Below, piece after piece: positions 38,326-47,328 of a stretch of 64,000 nucleotides of DNA. The DNA comes from Thiogranum sp. Lineage in GTDB: Bacteria; Pseudomonadota; Gammaproteobacteria; DSM-19610. Within the stretch, counting starts at the first letter, position 1, and each line of letters opens with the position of its first letter. A program made the position numbers and the translations under genes. The notes under the pieces were generated by a model. That model did not search any database, was not told the DNA's origin, and saw only the letters and a program-made list of their open reading frames with translations. The DNA lies in assembly GCA_030148805.1 (NCBI GenBank), contig JASBSS010000007.1:124001-188000 (forward strand). Direction: 5' to 3'.

Positions 38326-38637
38326 TCAAGCCTCGGCCGTGAGTGCAAGACACTCGGTCATCCCCAGCAGCGCCACGGATTCCTTCAGCTGGGGGGTAAC
38401 CCCATGCCAGCGCAACCTGTTACCCGCCTCTGACAGCGCACGCTGAACGACCAGCAAGGCCTGGATCCCCGCGGTGTCAATACGCGCCACCGAGGCCGCA
38501 TCCAAGCTGACGTCACCGCCTCGGTCGATCCGGTCTAGGAGCAAGCGAAAATATTCGAACGCTTCAGCAATGCAAAATTCTTCAGGTAATTCAATATGTT
38601 GATTGTTGTATTCATTATCCTGCCCATCCTCGTCCAT
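38326..38637 (-). CDS. STAS-domain protein at the head of the che operon
   Basis: This is a 103-residue STAS domain with a Thr in the place of the switch Ser (ARIDTAGIQALLVVQRAL). GGGAGC lies 6 bases upstream of the ATG. Similar small STAS proteins precede cheY-cheA in many proteobacterial che operons. Their partner is often unclear, and no anti-sigma kinase gene is adjacent. The acidic N-terminus (DEDGQDNEYNNQ) is not part of the domain. Confidence 0.8.
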   Translation of the reverse strand: MDEDGQDNEYNNQHIELPEEFCIAEAFEYFRLLLDRIDRGGDVSLDAASVARIDTAGIQALLVVQRALSEAGNRLRWHGVTPQLKESVALLGMTECLALTAEA

Positions 38638-39141
38638 GCCTTGCTCCCTGTCGCTATCCGCTCAAATTTATCGATTTAATCAATTTCGTCGTTTTTTGCT
38701 TTTAGCGTCACCGCGTCCTTTTGCTTGAGACAATCTTTTTTCCACCCCCTCTGGGTGGCCCAGCGACCTACCGCCAATCGACCGGTGAACCCACCTTTCA
38801 CCTGCCTCCGGGACGCTGGAAAAACCAGCCGGTGTGATCTTAGGCGCCGATACGCCTTGCCGTGGCAACAGGCCAGCAGGCTTTTGGGATGGGGTCCGTG
38901 GCCGGACAGAGGAGCGCGGCGAACCGGCTTCTCATGGGCGTCATGAGTGGTTACCGGATCAGGTAATTTCGGTGTAAATCAGGATAAGAACGTTGCCGAC
39001 ACCGCAGGGTAGGACACCCCACGACCGCCGATCGGGTTCAGGTGGACTACAAGCGAAGTTCGGCCGACTTATGGCCTGCGCCGTCCTCGGCTACGGCTGG
39101 CTACATTTGGTGGTGAACCGGCTGAGTCGCGTTGGGAGGCC
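38638..39141. other. 504-bp gap between the kinase gene and the che operon
   Basis: No convincing gene is seen. A 62-codon frame (38680-38868, minus) has no recognisable features. The che operon promoter should lie here. A sigma-28-like AAAA ... AATCGATAA pair can be read about 40-65 bases before the STAS start, but it is two bases off consensus. A CCACCC/GGGTGG hairpin at about 38743-38760 lacks a T-run on the useful side. Confidence 0.4.
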
Positions 39142-40350
39142 TTACCTGCATTCTCGATTGGAAACGCAACGGGGCGACTGGAACAGCGCCTGCCGCGACT
39201 CCATGACCAATGGCAAGTGCACCGAAAATTCGGTGCCATCTACGGCCGCGGAGCGAACACGGATCTGGCCACCATGGGCGTGGACAATCTCGTTGGCGAT
39301 ATACAAACCCAGCCCCAAACCGTCGCTATTTCCGCGCTGGGCATCTTTCGTGCGGCGAAAAGGACTGAACAGCTGTGCCTGCTCTTGCTCGGGCACCGGC
39401 GGGCCGAAGTTGTGCACCTTGATGATGGCGCAATCATCCCGGTCGGCGACGGAAATCCGGATCGGCTTGCTCGTATCGCCATGCTGCAGCGCGTTACCGA
39501 GGAGGTTGTAGATGACCTGATCGATGCGCTGACGATCCCAGCGCCCGATCAGAGCACCCTCGGCCTCGGAGCGAAACTGGGCGCGCGGATGGGTCACTGC
39601 CAGGTCGGTTATGGCCTGGCGCGCGGCGTCACACAGATCCATGTCCTGCGGATGCAGCGGGATGCCACCCCCAAGCCGGCTGCGGGTAAAATCCAGCAAT
39701 TGGGAAATCATGTTGCTCATCTGCGCGGCACTGTGTTCGATACGCCCGGCCAGCTCGGAGATTGCGGGGTCCGCGGTATCTTTGGCAAGCAAAACCTGCG
39801 CGCTGATCTTCACCACCTGCAACGGACTGCGTAGATCGTGACCGACAATGCCGAGCAGCCGTTCGCGGAACAAGGCGGCCTGGTCCAGGCGCGACTTTTC
39901 CAGCGCGACGGCGACCTGATCGGCCATCGCGGACAGGAACCATTCCTCTTCTTCAAAGCTACAACCATTGTCCTGCCGCACCAGGCCCAGAACGCCGAAT
40001 ACTTTCCCCGAAACCACCAATGGCACCGCCAGAAAATCACCCAGCCGATTCCCCAGCAGGGCCTCAAGCTGCACGTCCAGCGGCTCGGCGTCGACGCAGG
40101 TGCGCGCCTTCAGGCCCTCGGCGGCGCAGCCGTACTCAGCCTGCAAGGACCAGCGACCGTCTTCGTCGCAGCAAAACAGCGCGCTTTGGGAGGCGCCCAG
40201 CAGGTCCGCGGCTCGCGTCACCGCCAAGCTGAGCACGCCCTCCATCGACAAGGCGGAGGTCAGCGCGCGCGAGACTTCCGTCAGCGCCCGAAAACGGCGT
40301 AGACGTTGCGCGTCGCGCTCGAGGACCGCATGCATATCCTCAAAGCTCAT
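39142..40350 (-). CDS. GAF-domain sensor histidine kinase of the KaiC locus
   Basis: This is a 402-residue cytoplasmic kinase. A GAF domain covers about residues 20-175 (LTSALSMEGVLSLAVTRAADLLGASQSALF, LAVPLVVSGKVFGVLGLV). The HisKA domain has LGIVGHDLRSPLQVVKIS, with GHDLRSP as the H box, and the ATPase domain has LLGNALQHGDTSKP, NFGPPVPEQE, SDGLGLGLYIANEIV. The ATG overlaps the kaiC-like stop by 4 nt. With the receiver gene upstream it makes a compact KaiC-linked two-component set. A decayed relative lies at 9805-9909. Confidence 0.88.
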   Translation of the reverse strand: MSFEDMHAVLERDAQRLRRFRALTEVSRALTSALSMEGVLSLAVTRAADLLGASQSALFCCDEDGRWSLQAEYGCAAEGLKARTCVDAEPLDVQLEALLGNRLGDFLAVPLVVSGKVFGVLGLVRQDNGCSFEEEEWFLSAMADQVAVALEKSRLDQAALFRERLLGIVGHDLRSPLQVVKISAQVLLAKDTADPAISELAGRIEHSAAQMSNMISQLLDFTRSRLGGGIPLHPQDMDLCDAARQAITDLAVTHPRAQFRSEAEGALIGRWDRQRIDQVIYNLLGNALQHGDTSKPIRISVADRDDCAIIKVHNFGPPVPEQEQAQLFSPFRRTKDAQRGNSDGLGLGLYIANEIVHAHGGQIRVRSAAVDGTEFSVHLPLVMESRQALFQSPRCVSNRECR

Positions 40351-41765
40351 GTCACCGTGACTCCATCTACACTGATCTGGAACTGCCGCACCGCCAGATC
40401 GTGGGCAATGCCGCGGGCTTTGGCTATGTGAAGGGTACGCCGCGAACCATGCTCGTCGATCTCCAGGCCCAGCACCACCACCGCGTCGGCAATGGCGCTG
40501 AAGCGCATATCGACAGCGGTCTCTTGCGATGTCTCGTAGGTCAATATACTGGTTACCCCATTGACCACGAAATGTTGCACCAGGGCGTACAGATAGCCAC
40601 GCAGTCGATTCATATCGCTGGTGGCGTTCATGAGATCACCGACGGCGTCGATGACAATGCGCTTGATATTGTGTTCATTTACTTTGCGAAATATACCGAC
40701 GAGGATACTGTCGATTTGCAATTCCACCGCTGAGTGGTACGCGAGGTGCAGTCCCCGCTCGCGCAGGGAGTCGAACCCCTTGCCCAAGTTCTCGAAGGCG
40801 CGCGCAAGCTGGGTGGGATTTTCCTGGAAATTGAGGTACAGACTGGGCTCGCCCGCGAGCACACCGTTGATCGCAAACTGCAGACCGAAGGTCGTCTTCC
40901 CGGCGCCGCTGCGCCCCTCCACAACGACGGTGCTACCGCGCCAGAAGCCACCGCCGATCAGATCGTCGAAGCCCGGGATGCCGGTCGGCACGCGCGACTG
41001 TTCGCGCTGATAGATCACGGCGTCACGGGGGCTCACCAGGCGGGGAAAGACATCGAGTCCGTCGTCGGTGATACGAAAGGCATGCAGCCCTTCGGCGTAG
41101 GAACTGCCGCGCAGCTTCAGCACGCGCAAATAGCGCTCATCGCGCGTCCCGTGTTTCCTGCGCGCCAGCTCGACCATGCCGTCGGCCACGGCGAACTCGG
41201 GAAACACCGGGATCTGATCCTCGCTGTATTCACCCACCAGAAACGCGGTGGTTTCGTACGCGCTGAGGATACCGGAGACTTCATATAACATCCGTCGCAT
41301 GTCCGGCATGGAAGTGGTCAGATCGTGGATCGCCTTGAACGAGTCGATAACGATCATCTTCGGCGACGTTGTCTGGATAACGTCCTTGAGTTTCGGGATC
41401 AGAGCCCCGGGCCCGTGCTCGGCCAGCTCCTCTCCCAGCGAGTCGTAGATCACCGCGCCGGCCAGGAGGGACTCGTCATAGAAACTGAATTGCTGGAGAT
41501 AACGAACGACTTTTTCCAGCGGCTCGGAAAGCGTGCTAAGAAACACAACCGGCCGAGCGTCTTCCTCGGCGTTGGCGAACATCATGCGCTCGGCCAGAAT
41601 CGTTTTGCCGGAACCCGGCTCACCCATGAGAATGTTGATCGAATTGGCGGGGAAGCCCCCGCCCAAAATTTGGTCGAGCTCGCGGTTGCCGGTTTTGATC
41701 CGAGGCAGCTCCGCGGCGTCCGCCGATTCATCGAACTGCGGGTGATCTTCGCCGGGTGTATCCAT
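40347..41765 (-). CDS. KaiC-family double ATPase
   Basis: This is a 472-residue protein of two RecA-like KaiC domains. Walker A motifs are GEPGSGKT (residues 48-55) and EGRSGAGKT (near residue 285). The second domain ends with RGYLYALVQHFVVNGVTSILTYE, then MRFSAIADAVVVLGLEI. This last part aligns with the autophosphorylation loop of cyanobacterial KaiC; the Ser is kept but the neighbouring Thr is Ala. No kaiA or kaiB gene is near. KaiC-like proteins with partner kinases outside cyanobacteria link ATP turnover to two-component signalling. A true clock function cannot be claimed. Confidence 0.87.
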   Translation of the reverse strand: MDTPGEDHPQFDESADAAELPRIKTGNRELDQILGGGFPANSINILMGEPGSGKTILAERMMFANAEEDARPVVFLSTLSEPLEKVVRYLQQFSFYDESLLAGAVIYDSLGEELAEHGPGALIPKLKDVIQTTSPKMIVIDSFKAIHDLTTSMPDMRRMLYEVSGILSAYETTAFLVGEYSEDQIPVFPEFAVADGMVELARRKHGTRDERYLRVLKLRGSSYAEGLHAFRITDDGLDVFPRLVSPRDAVIYQREQSRVPTGIPGFDDLIGGGFWRGSTVVVEGRSGAGKTTFGLQFAINGVLAGEPSLYLNFQENPTQLARAFENLGKGFDSLRERGLHLAYHSAVELQIDSILVGIFRKVNEHNIKRIVIDAVGDLMNATSDMNRLRGYLYALVQHFVVNGVTSILTYETSQETAVDMRFSAIADAVVVLGLEIDEHGSRRTLHIAKARGIAHDLAVRQFQISVDGVTVT

Positions 41766-41774
41766 GATAGATCC

Positions 41775-42209
41775 TCAGGTGGTGGGTTGACGGGCGGCAA
41801 ATACCCCCCTGATGGTGTCCATGTAACGCTGTTCGGCCAGGGGCTTTTTCATAAAGGCGTCAGCGCCGGCTTCGCGGGCCCGAGCAGTCGCGGCCAGCAT
41901 GCTGCACACCAATACGGGGACATGGCTGGTTTTGGAACCGGCTTTCAAGTGGCTGCACAATGCCAGCCCGTCGAGCTTCGGCACCAGGATCTCCGTGACC
42001 ACCAGGTCGGGAACAAGTGCCTCGGCAAGCGCCAGGCCAGCATGGCCGTCGGTGGCGTAATCCACCGAGAACCCTCCGCGGGTGAGAAAATTCAGCTGCA
42101 ACTCGCGCACATGAGGATCCCGCTCGACCACCAGTACGGACCGCCCCTGCGGCACAGCAGTCGGCTGCGAAACTCGGGAAGGAGCAGACGGCTTAGAAAA
42201 GTCGCTCAT
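41775..42209 (-). CDS. Receiver-domain protein with Glu at the phospho-acceptor position
   Basis: This is a 144-residue single receiver domain behind a Pro/Ser-rich 20-residue N-terminus. The usual phosphorylated Asp is Glu73 (VVTEILVPKLDG), and the acidic pair is ERD. The conserved Ser and Lys (VCSML, FMKKPL) remain. Glu at this site often mimics permanent phosphorylation, so the protein may be a fixed adaptor. It ends 9 nt before the kaiC-like gene and is the first gene of the triad. Confidence 0.8.
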   Translation of the reverse strand: MSDFSKPSAPSRVSQPTAVPQGRSVLVVERDPHVRELQLNFLTRGGFSVDYATDGHAGLALAEALVPDLVVTEILVPKLDGLALCSHLKAGSKTSHVPVLVCSMLAATARAREAGADAFMKKPLAEQRYMDTIRGVFAARQPTT

Positions 42210-42397
42210 TGGCGGTCATCATTCATCTATAGCTCTGGCATCTATCGCCTGGGGCTGACCGGCTAAATTCTAAGAAGGCATACGCGACCGCGAATACCAA
42301 AATGCCACACTAGCATGAGGGCAATCTCAAGTCAATGTCACCCCCCGAACCGTGCCCGTCCACTCGGTTATTTCACCTCGCACGACTCGCTGCAAGC

Positions 42398-43198
42398 TCA
42401 ACGCAGTGTCCTTACGACAAGGCTCACTAACGGCAAGAGTCCAAGCACTGACACTACCGTAGCTCCAACCGGCAGATCGGCACTGTAGGCTACCCATAAG
42501 CCGGCGATGGCACCGAGCAAGCCCAGCCCCCACCCCATGAACAAGCTGGTCAATAACGATCGAGCCAACAACGACGCGCTGAATGCCGGGATAATCAAGA
42601 ATGCGAATACCAGCAATACGCCGGCCACGTTGACCGCAAGGGTAATGATCACCGCGAACGAGGCGAAAAACAGGAACTCCCAGAGAAAGCTCGGCTGGCG
42701 TTTGGCTTGTTCGCTAAATGACAGTGGCAAAAAACGCTTGCGGTAAACCAAGTGTAACACGGCAAGCAACGCCGTCACCCCGGCAACGAGTGCGATCTCC
42801 TGCCAACGCACCCAGAGGATATTGCCATTGAACAAGGATTTGAGTTCCTCCATGCCCTGACTGGAGCGGCTGAGGATCACAATGGACAAGGCGGTGGCCA
42901 CCACATAGACACAGCCGATCACGACTTCGCGCGTCGTCTTGCCCGGCAGTCGCCGCAAGCCCGCAAAGGCGAACGCCGCGGCCAGGGTGGCCGCAAACGC
43001 GTATGCCTGCGCGGTCAGGCCATGGGGCTCCTCTCCGAGCAAAAAGGCCAGGCTGACCCCCAGTGCCGCCACCTGGGCCAGCGCCAGATCGACGAAGATG
43101 ATGCCTCGCGCCAGCACGTGCAGCCCCAGATAGGTATGGCTTATGACCATCAAGGCGCTCATGACAAAGGCCGGCAACAAGATCATCCCGGCGTCCAT
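42398..43198 (-). CDS. Metal ABC transporter permease (ZnuB/MntB-like)
   Basis: This is a 266-residue membrane protein with about eight hydrophobic helices, of the ABC-3 family that imports zinc, manganese or iron. Family features include ARGIIFVDLALAQVAALG and NVAGVLLVFAFLIIPAFSASLLA. It starts 1 nt after the stop of the binding-protein gene. No ATP-binding subunit is encoded in the locus, so one must be supplied from elsewhere. The metal is not certain; the binding protein points to the zinc/manganese group. Confidence 0.85.
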   Translation of the reverse strand: MDAGMILLPAFVMSALMVISHTYLGLHVLARGIIFVDLALAQVAALGVSLAFLLGEEPHGLTAQAYAFAATLAAAFAFAGLRRLPGKTTREVVIGCVYVVATALSIVILSRSSQGMEELKSLFNGNILWVRWQEIALVAGVTALLAVLHLVYRKRFLPLSFSEQAKRQPSFLWEFLFFASFAVIITLAVNVAGVLLVFAFLIIPAFSASLLARSLLTSLFMGWGLGLLGAIAGLWVAYSADLPVGATVVSVLGLLPLVSLVVRTLR

Positions 43199-43199
43199 G

Positions 43200-44111
43200 T
43201 CACGGACCTCCCGGGTTGTTAAGCGCCTTCACAATGGCATCGAATAGATCGAAATAGCTATTGATGTCAGGCTGTGCGCCGACGGACTGAGGCAGTACGG
43301 CCACGCGGATACCGGTCTGTTCGTGCAGATAGATCGCCGAGCGACGCTCGTAATACGGTTCCATGATGAGAAGGCCGATGCCGTCGTTTCGGATACGGGT
43401 TATCAGTGCGCTCAGCGACGCCGCACTGGGGGCGATACCGGGCTTGGGTTCCACCTCATCGACGATACGAAAACCGAAGGCATCGGCCAGATAGACAAAG
43501 GACTTGTGATAGGCGATGACGGGTTTGTCGCGCAGGGGTTCCAGCGCGGCCCGCCAGGCCGGCAGCTTGGCCTCCATGGTTTGCCCGAATGCCTTGAGGC
43601 GCTGTTGGTAATCACCCTCATGGGCCGGATCCAGCTCCCCCATGCGGGTGGCGATGGCCTGCGCCATGCGCAACCCGTTACGCGGATCCAGCCAGTAGTG
43701 CGGATTGCCCTTGGCGTGCACATCCCCCATGGCGCGGGACACCGGACCATCGACTTTACCGAGCAGTGATACGGCCGTGGAGAGATCCAGGTAACCCGGG
43801 CTGCCGGGCTGGACCCGGGCATTACGCGCCGCTTGCAGCAAGGGTGGCAACCAGCCGATCTCCATGTCGGCACCGATCACCAGCAACAGATCCGCCCGGG
43901 AAACCTTGTGGATCATGCTGGGCTTGGCGGCAGCGAAGTGGGGATCACGGGTGCCGGGCGTCAGACTCTCTACCTGTACCCGCGCGCCACCGACCGCTGC
44001 GGCAATGGCCGCCACATCCTGGGTGCTCGTGACGACCCGCAACGCGGCGTGAGTGGCGAGCGAAGCGACCAATAACAGCAGCCCGATCGAGATTTTGAAT
44101 AACTTTTCCAT
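43200..44111 (-). CDS. Metal ABC transporter periplasmic binding protein (ZnuA-like)
   Basis: This is a 303-residue cluster A-I binding protein. It has a signal peptide (ISIGLLLLVASLATHA), then the ligand loops with His in GTRDPHFAA, His in GNPHYWLDPRN and His in AYHKSFVYLADAFGF, and an acidic loop MEPYYERRS. It lacks the long His-rich loop of classical ZnuA. The partner permease follows directly and an outer-membrane protein gene precedes it. Zinc is the likeliest substrate, but manganese or iron are possible. Confidence 0.87.
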   Translation of the reverse strand: MEKLFKISIGLLLLVASLATHAALRVVTSTQDVAAIAAAVGGARVQVESLTPGTRDPHFAAAKPSMIHKVSRADLLLVIGADMEIGWLPPLLQAARNARVQPGSPGYLDLSTAVSLLGKVDGPVSRAMGDVHAKGNPHYWLDPRNGLRMAQAIATRMGELDPAHEGDYQQRLKAFGQTMEAKLPAWRAALEPLRDKPVIAYHKSFVYLADAFGFRIVDEVEPKPGIAPSAASLSALITRIRNDGIGLLIMEPYYERRSAIYLHEQTGIRVAVLPQSVGAQPDINSYFDLFDAIVKALNNPGGP

Positions 44112-44120
44112 ACCGTACTC

Positions 44121-45482
44121 CTAGAACATGTGAGCCGCGTGGCTACCAAGATTGAATTCAAATTGGAGCCAAAGGGAATCGGCAATCTCATCGGGCAGGT
44201 GATCCGCCCAGTCGCGGTTGTATTGCAGCCGCACTTTGCTGTATTCGCTGGGATACCAGGTGAGATTCGGCGACAGCCGCTTGCGGGTGTCACGCCAGGG
44301 GTCGGCCGAGGTATCGCCCTCCCCGCTGGCATATTCGGCGCGCAACCCCGCCACCCAACCCGGCTTGAAGCCCCACAGCGCCTGGGTGAACAGACCCCAG
44401 TCCTTGAGGGTTTCACGGCTGGGATCACCCGGATCCCCGGCCTCATACCGGCGTGCCAGGACTTCGCTATGCCAGGAGACGAAAGGGAAACCGCGTTGGC
44501 TCCGGGCGGGCTGCCATTTCAGATACAAATCCGCGCCACCGATAGCGGTATCGGTAGTGGTACCGCTGGCATTCGGCCCCCATAAACCGGAAACACCGAC
44601 GTTCATGCTAACGGTATCCGACACATCGAAACCGTTGAGCCAACGGGCCGTATAGAGCAGGTCACCCAGGTCGCGGGCGTCCCTGTCGATCAGCGTATGG
44701 CCGCCGATGTCCTCTCCCGGCGCGTTGAGGAAACTGGTCACCGTTTCGCCCTTGGGGTTCTGGACACCGAGATACAGCTCCGAATACCAGTCAACAGGCA
44801 TCAACCAGGCAGCGCGCAGACCCTGGCTGCGCAAACCGTCACCGCCAAAAAAACGCGACAAGACGACGGGCTGATCGACGAAGGCCCAGGTATGAGGGTG
44901 CTGAGGGTTCTGGCGGCCGAACTCGGTGAAGTACTGACCGCCCTTGAGTTGCAACCCCCACGGCAAGCTGCGGGTGGTGAAGAAGGCTTCCTCCAGTTCC
45001 ACCACCGTTTCGCCGTCGGCGTCGATCTGGAAGATGACATGGGCCTCGCCATCGAAGTACGGGCCTACGGCACCCCCGATAGACAACTCCACGTTCTGCA
45101 CCGTAAAGCCGTTCTGGTTGGGGTCGTGAGCGCCGGCCTGCAACGCCTCCAGCGCGTCGTTGTCGACACTGGAACCCCCTGCCGCGAACAACCCCGACAG
45201 GCCGATCTGGAAATCGCCACGGGTGACCGCGGGCGACGCCGCTACCGCCGGCGATGTCGCCAACGCTGGCTCATCCGATTTCGCTTCCAGTCCATCCAGA
45301 CGCGCTTCCAGCGCGTCGATCTGCCGTTCATAAGCTTGCTGCTGGCGCTGCAGCTGCTGCTTCATTTCCGTCAACTGCCGCCGCAACGCCTCGCGTTCCT
45401 CCTCGGCCGACGCCGTTTCCGGATAGCACAGCAAGGCGCCAACGATGACGGCAACCCGTTTAACACGAAGATACTGATCCAT
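44121..45482 (-). CDS. Outer-membrane beta-barrel of the metal-uptake locus
   Basis: This is a 453-residue protein. A signal peptide (VAVIVGALLCYPETASA) is followed by a coiled coil (residues about 25-60, EREALRRQLTEMKQQLQRQQQ). A barrel then starts at FQIGLSGLFAAGG and ends in an aromatic C-terminus (AAHMF). The layout matches small outer-membrane proteins that accompany zinc uptake genes; there is no TonB plug. GGAGG lies 7 bases before the ATG at 45482. It probably lets the metal or a metal chelate cross the outer membrane. Confidence 0.75.
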   Translation of the reverse strand: MDQYLRVKRVAVIVGALLCYPETASAEEEREALRRQLTEMKQQLQRQQQAYERQIDALEARLDGLEAKSDEPALATSPAVAASPAVTRGDFQIGLSGLFAAGGSSVDNDALEALQAGAHDPNQNGFTVQNVELSIGGAVGPYFDGEAHVIFQIDADGETVVELEEAFFTTRSLPWGLQLKGGQYFTEFGRQNPQHPHTWAFVDQPVVLSRFFGGDGLRSQGLRAAWLMPVDWYSELYLGVQNPKGETVTSFLNAPGEDIGGHTLIDRDARDLGDLLYTARWLNGFDVSDTVSMNVGVSGLWGPNASGTTTDTAIGGADLYLKWQPARSQRGFPFVSWHSEVLARRYEAGDPGDPSRETLKDWGLFTQALWGFKPGWVAGLRAEYASGEGDTSADPWRDTRKRLSPNLTWYPSEYSKVRLQYNRDWADHLPDEIADSLWLQFEFNLGSHAAHMF

Positions 45483-45577
45483 AATGGACCTCCGTTCTGA
45501 TTCATGGACACATAGCCGCTGACGCCACACAGCAATACGCCGCGCGATTTACGCGTCAGACAGCAACGAGAGATCGA

Positions 45578-45886
45578 TCAGGACAGAGGTGGGGCCCGGG
45601 CCCAGCGGGTGTGGGACGGACGGAATGAAGTATAGTCGGTATCTCCGGCAGGCAGCTGATAGGCGTGGACCTGCGGGGGAGAAGGGACTGAAGGGACGGG
45701 TAGAAAGGCCGCTGGCACGTGATTGACACGACACACCTGGCATTCGCCGTGGCCATCCGGCTCGCCGCCGCCTATATCCATATCGTGCAGAGGGACATGC
45801 GCCGCGGCGAACAGCAGGACGAACACCAACCCCAGTGAAATGAGCCGGTTCACAGCGGTATTCTGATGGCGTACCCGTTGCAACAT
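45578..45886 (-). CDS. Small exported Cys/His protein (DUF2946-like)
   Basis: This is a 102-residue protein with an N-terminal hydrophobic leader (RLISLGLVFVLLFAAAHVPLHD). Next comes a short region with HGECQVCRVNHV that could bind a metal. Such small proteins often accompany metal transport genes. It ends about 95 nt before the outer-membrane protein gene and is probably the first gene of the metal locus. An inverted repeat AGATT-N4-AATCT at 45911-45924 lies just upstream and might be an operator; I do not see a clear Zur box. Confidence 0.6.
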   Translation of the reverse strand: MLQRVRHQNTAVNRLISLGLVFVLLFAAAHVPLHDMDIGGGEPDGHGECQVCRVNHVPAAFLPVPSVPSPPQVHAYQLPAGDTDYTSFRPSHTRWARAPPLS

Positions 45887-46023
45887 ACATCCATAATCTC
45901 ATAAACGCACAGATTATGAAATCTTGTTTTATACCTTGATCGCCCGCGGCTATTGCGCGCGGTTCCCGCTGTAGTGTTGAGCCCCCCTATTCCAATGCAC
46001 TCCTAGAGGCCCACCCTTTCAAC

Positions 46024-46617
46024 TCAGCCCGGCTGCTCGATCAGCACGGCAGTGGAACTGTTGACCAATGCTTTCAACTCCTTCTTGGAAAAACCCGCCT
46101 TCGCCATGGCAATCATGCCGGTGACGAGCGCAATCACATGGTTTGCGATCCCGGGGCAATCGGCAGCGGCGTCCATTTCTCCTTCAACCTGCGCCAGCTT
46201 GAGACGTTCAATAATAATATCTCGCAATTGAAACAGCGCCGAATCCAGCATCTTTTTTGTCTTCACATCATGCTGCTCGCGTTCGAGCAAGGACAACACG
46301 ACCATGCAACCACCGGGATTGGACTTAGCAAAGTGCAAGTGTATGACCTCCTCCAATACCCCGCTCAGCGCCTCTTGCGCTGACTTCGCCCGCACTACCC
46401 GCGCAATGAATCTGGCAAGTACGGTCTGGAAATAGAGCTCGAGCGCTCTTTGAAACAAGGCGCGTTTACTGCCGAAGGCATTATAGATACTGGTCGGATT
46501 GAGCCCCATAGCACGCTCCAAGGCTTTCATCGACGTGGCCGAATAGCCGTTTTCCCAGAACAGCAGCATTGCTGATTCCAGCGCCTTGTCCTCCTGAAAA
46601 CTCTTCGCTCTGGCCAT
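46024..46617 (-). CDS. TetR-family repressor
   Basis: This is a 197-residue repressor. The N-terminal helix-turn-helix (ALESAMLLFWENGYSATSMKALERAMGLNPTSIYNAFGSK) is typical of TetR and AcrR types, followed by an all-helical ligand domain. I start at the ATG at 46617 (MARAKSFQEDKAL), with GGAAG about 9 bases upstream. It is divergent from a cupin gene, and an operator-like inverted repeat lies between them. It probably represses the cupin gene and itself until a small molecule binds. Confidence 0.87.
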   Translation of the reverse strand: MARAKSFQEDKALESAMLLFWENGYSATSMKALERAMGLNPTSIYNAFGSKRALFQRALELYFQTVLARFIARVVRAKSAQEALSGVLEEVIHLHFAKSNPGGCMVVLSLLEREQHDVKTKKMLDSALFQLRDIIIERLKLAQVEGEMDAAADCPGIANHVIALVTGMIAMAKAGFSKKELKALVNSSTAVLIEQPG

Positions 46618-46676
46618 GGTGGTGACTTCCATAAGGTGACGACGAGTCAATATTATAGCATTCACTACAAAAAGTA

Positions 46677-46705
46677 TTGACATCTCGGGCACGCCTCTAT
46701 ATTGT
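46677..46705 (+). promoter_or_regulatory. Promoter of the cupin gene
   Basis: TTGACA at 46677-46682 is followed after 17 bases by TATTGT at 46700-46705 (or TATATT at 46698-46703 with 15 bases). The -10 region lies inside the TetR operator palindrome, which fits repression. Confidence 0.55.
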
Positions 46706-46722
46706 AGTGATCGCTACAATAT
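46699..46722. promoter_or_regulatory. TetR operator: 24-bp near-perfect inverted repeat
   Basis: Arms ATATTGTAG and CTACAATAT enclose a GATC core; 22 of 24 positions are symmetric. It overlaps the -10 box of the cupin promoter. A further half site CACTACAA at 46663-46670 sits nearer the TetR gene and may allow autorepression. Confidence 0.7.
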
Positions 46723-46759
46723 TACGCTCGACCATTTCCCCTTTTCGGAGTGACCGCCT

Positions 46760-47194
46760 ATGAATGCGTACACCAAAGCGACCCTAGGAAAGCTGAGCGA
46801 TCTCGACTCGCACATCTTTGCCCCCAAGGACACACCCATCCATCTCGTCGGCAAAGTATTTCTCGGCGACCTGCTGGGCCTGACCTCGATGGAGGTTTCG
46901 CTGAACAAGGATGCACCAAATACCGGTATCGACTTTTTCCATTCACACAAGAACAATGAAGAGCTGTATATCTTCATTGGAGGCCGGGGCGAAATGATGG
47001 TCGAAAATGACCGCTTCGCCGTCGAGGAAGGGAGCGTGGTTAAAGTGGCCACCGGAGCCAAGCGTGCCTGGTGGAATACCGGTTCAGAGAATCTCTATTA
47101 TGTGGTAGTTCAGGCCCAGACCGGTGGACTAAAAAGCTCCAAATTAGACGATGCGGAAATCATTGAGGAAAAAGTACCGTGGGTGCGAACCTAA
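46760..47194 (+). CDS. Cupin-domain protein under TetR control
   Basis: This is a 144-residue single cupin. The metal-binding motifs are FFHSHKNNEELYIFIGGRGEMMVENDRF and, more weakly, AKRAWWNTGSENLYYVVVQ, where the second motif lacks the usual His. That suggests a binding or signalling role, or an enzyme with an incomplete metal site. Its only clear neighbour is the divergent TetR gene. Substrate unknown. Confidence 0.8.
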   Translation: MNAYTKATLGKLSDLDSHIFAPKDTPIHLVGKVFLGDLLGLTSMEVSLNKDAPNTGIDFFHSHKNNEELYIFIGGRGEMMVENDRFAVEEGSVVKVATGAKRAWWNTGSENLYYVVVQAQTGGLKSSKLDDAEIIEEKVPWVRT

Positions 47195-47328
47195 CCTACA
47201 CGGCAACTTTCGCACGTTTCCCCTATTAATTTAACCGGCTTGGAATGCACGACCCGCAAACAGCGATTCCGCCACGCCACGGCGGCCCGGAAACGCGATT
47301 TCGGTCTTCGCTTCGCCAAGAACGATCG

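Noticed and set aside
38743-38760. CCACCC/GGGTGG hairpin as a terminator
   Set aside because: The T-run lies before the stem on the plus strand and gives A residues on the minus strand, so neither direction makes an intrinsic terminator.
38680-38868. 62-codon minus-strand frame between the kinase and the STAS gene
   Set aside because: No ribosome-binding site, no recognisable features and a basic, low-complexity end.
45887-46023. Zur box upstream of the metal locus
   Set aside because: Only a short AGATT-N4-AATCT dyad is present; it does not match the known Zur consensus well enough.
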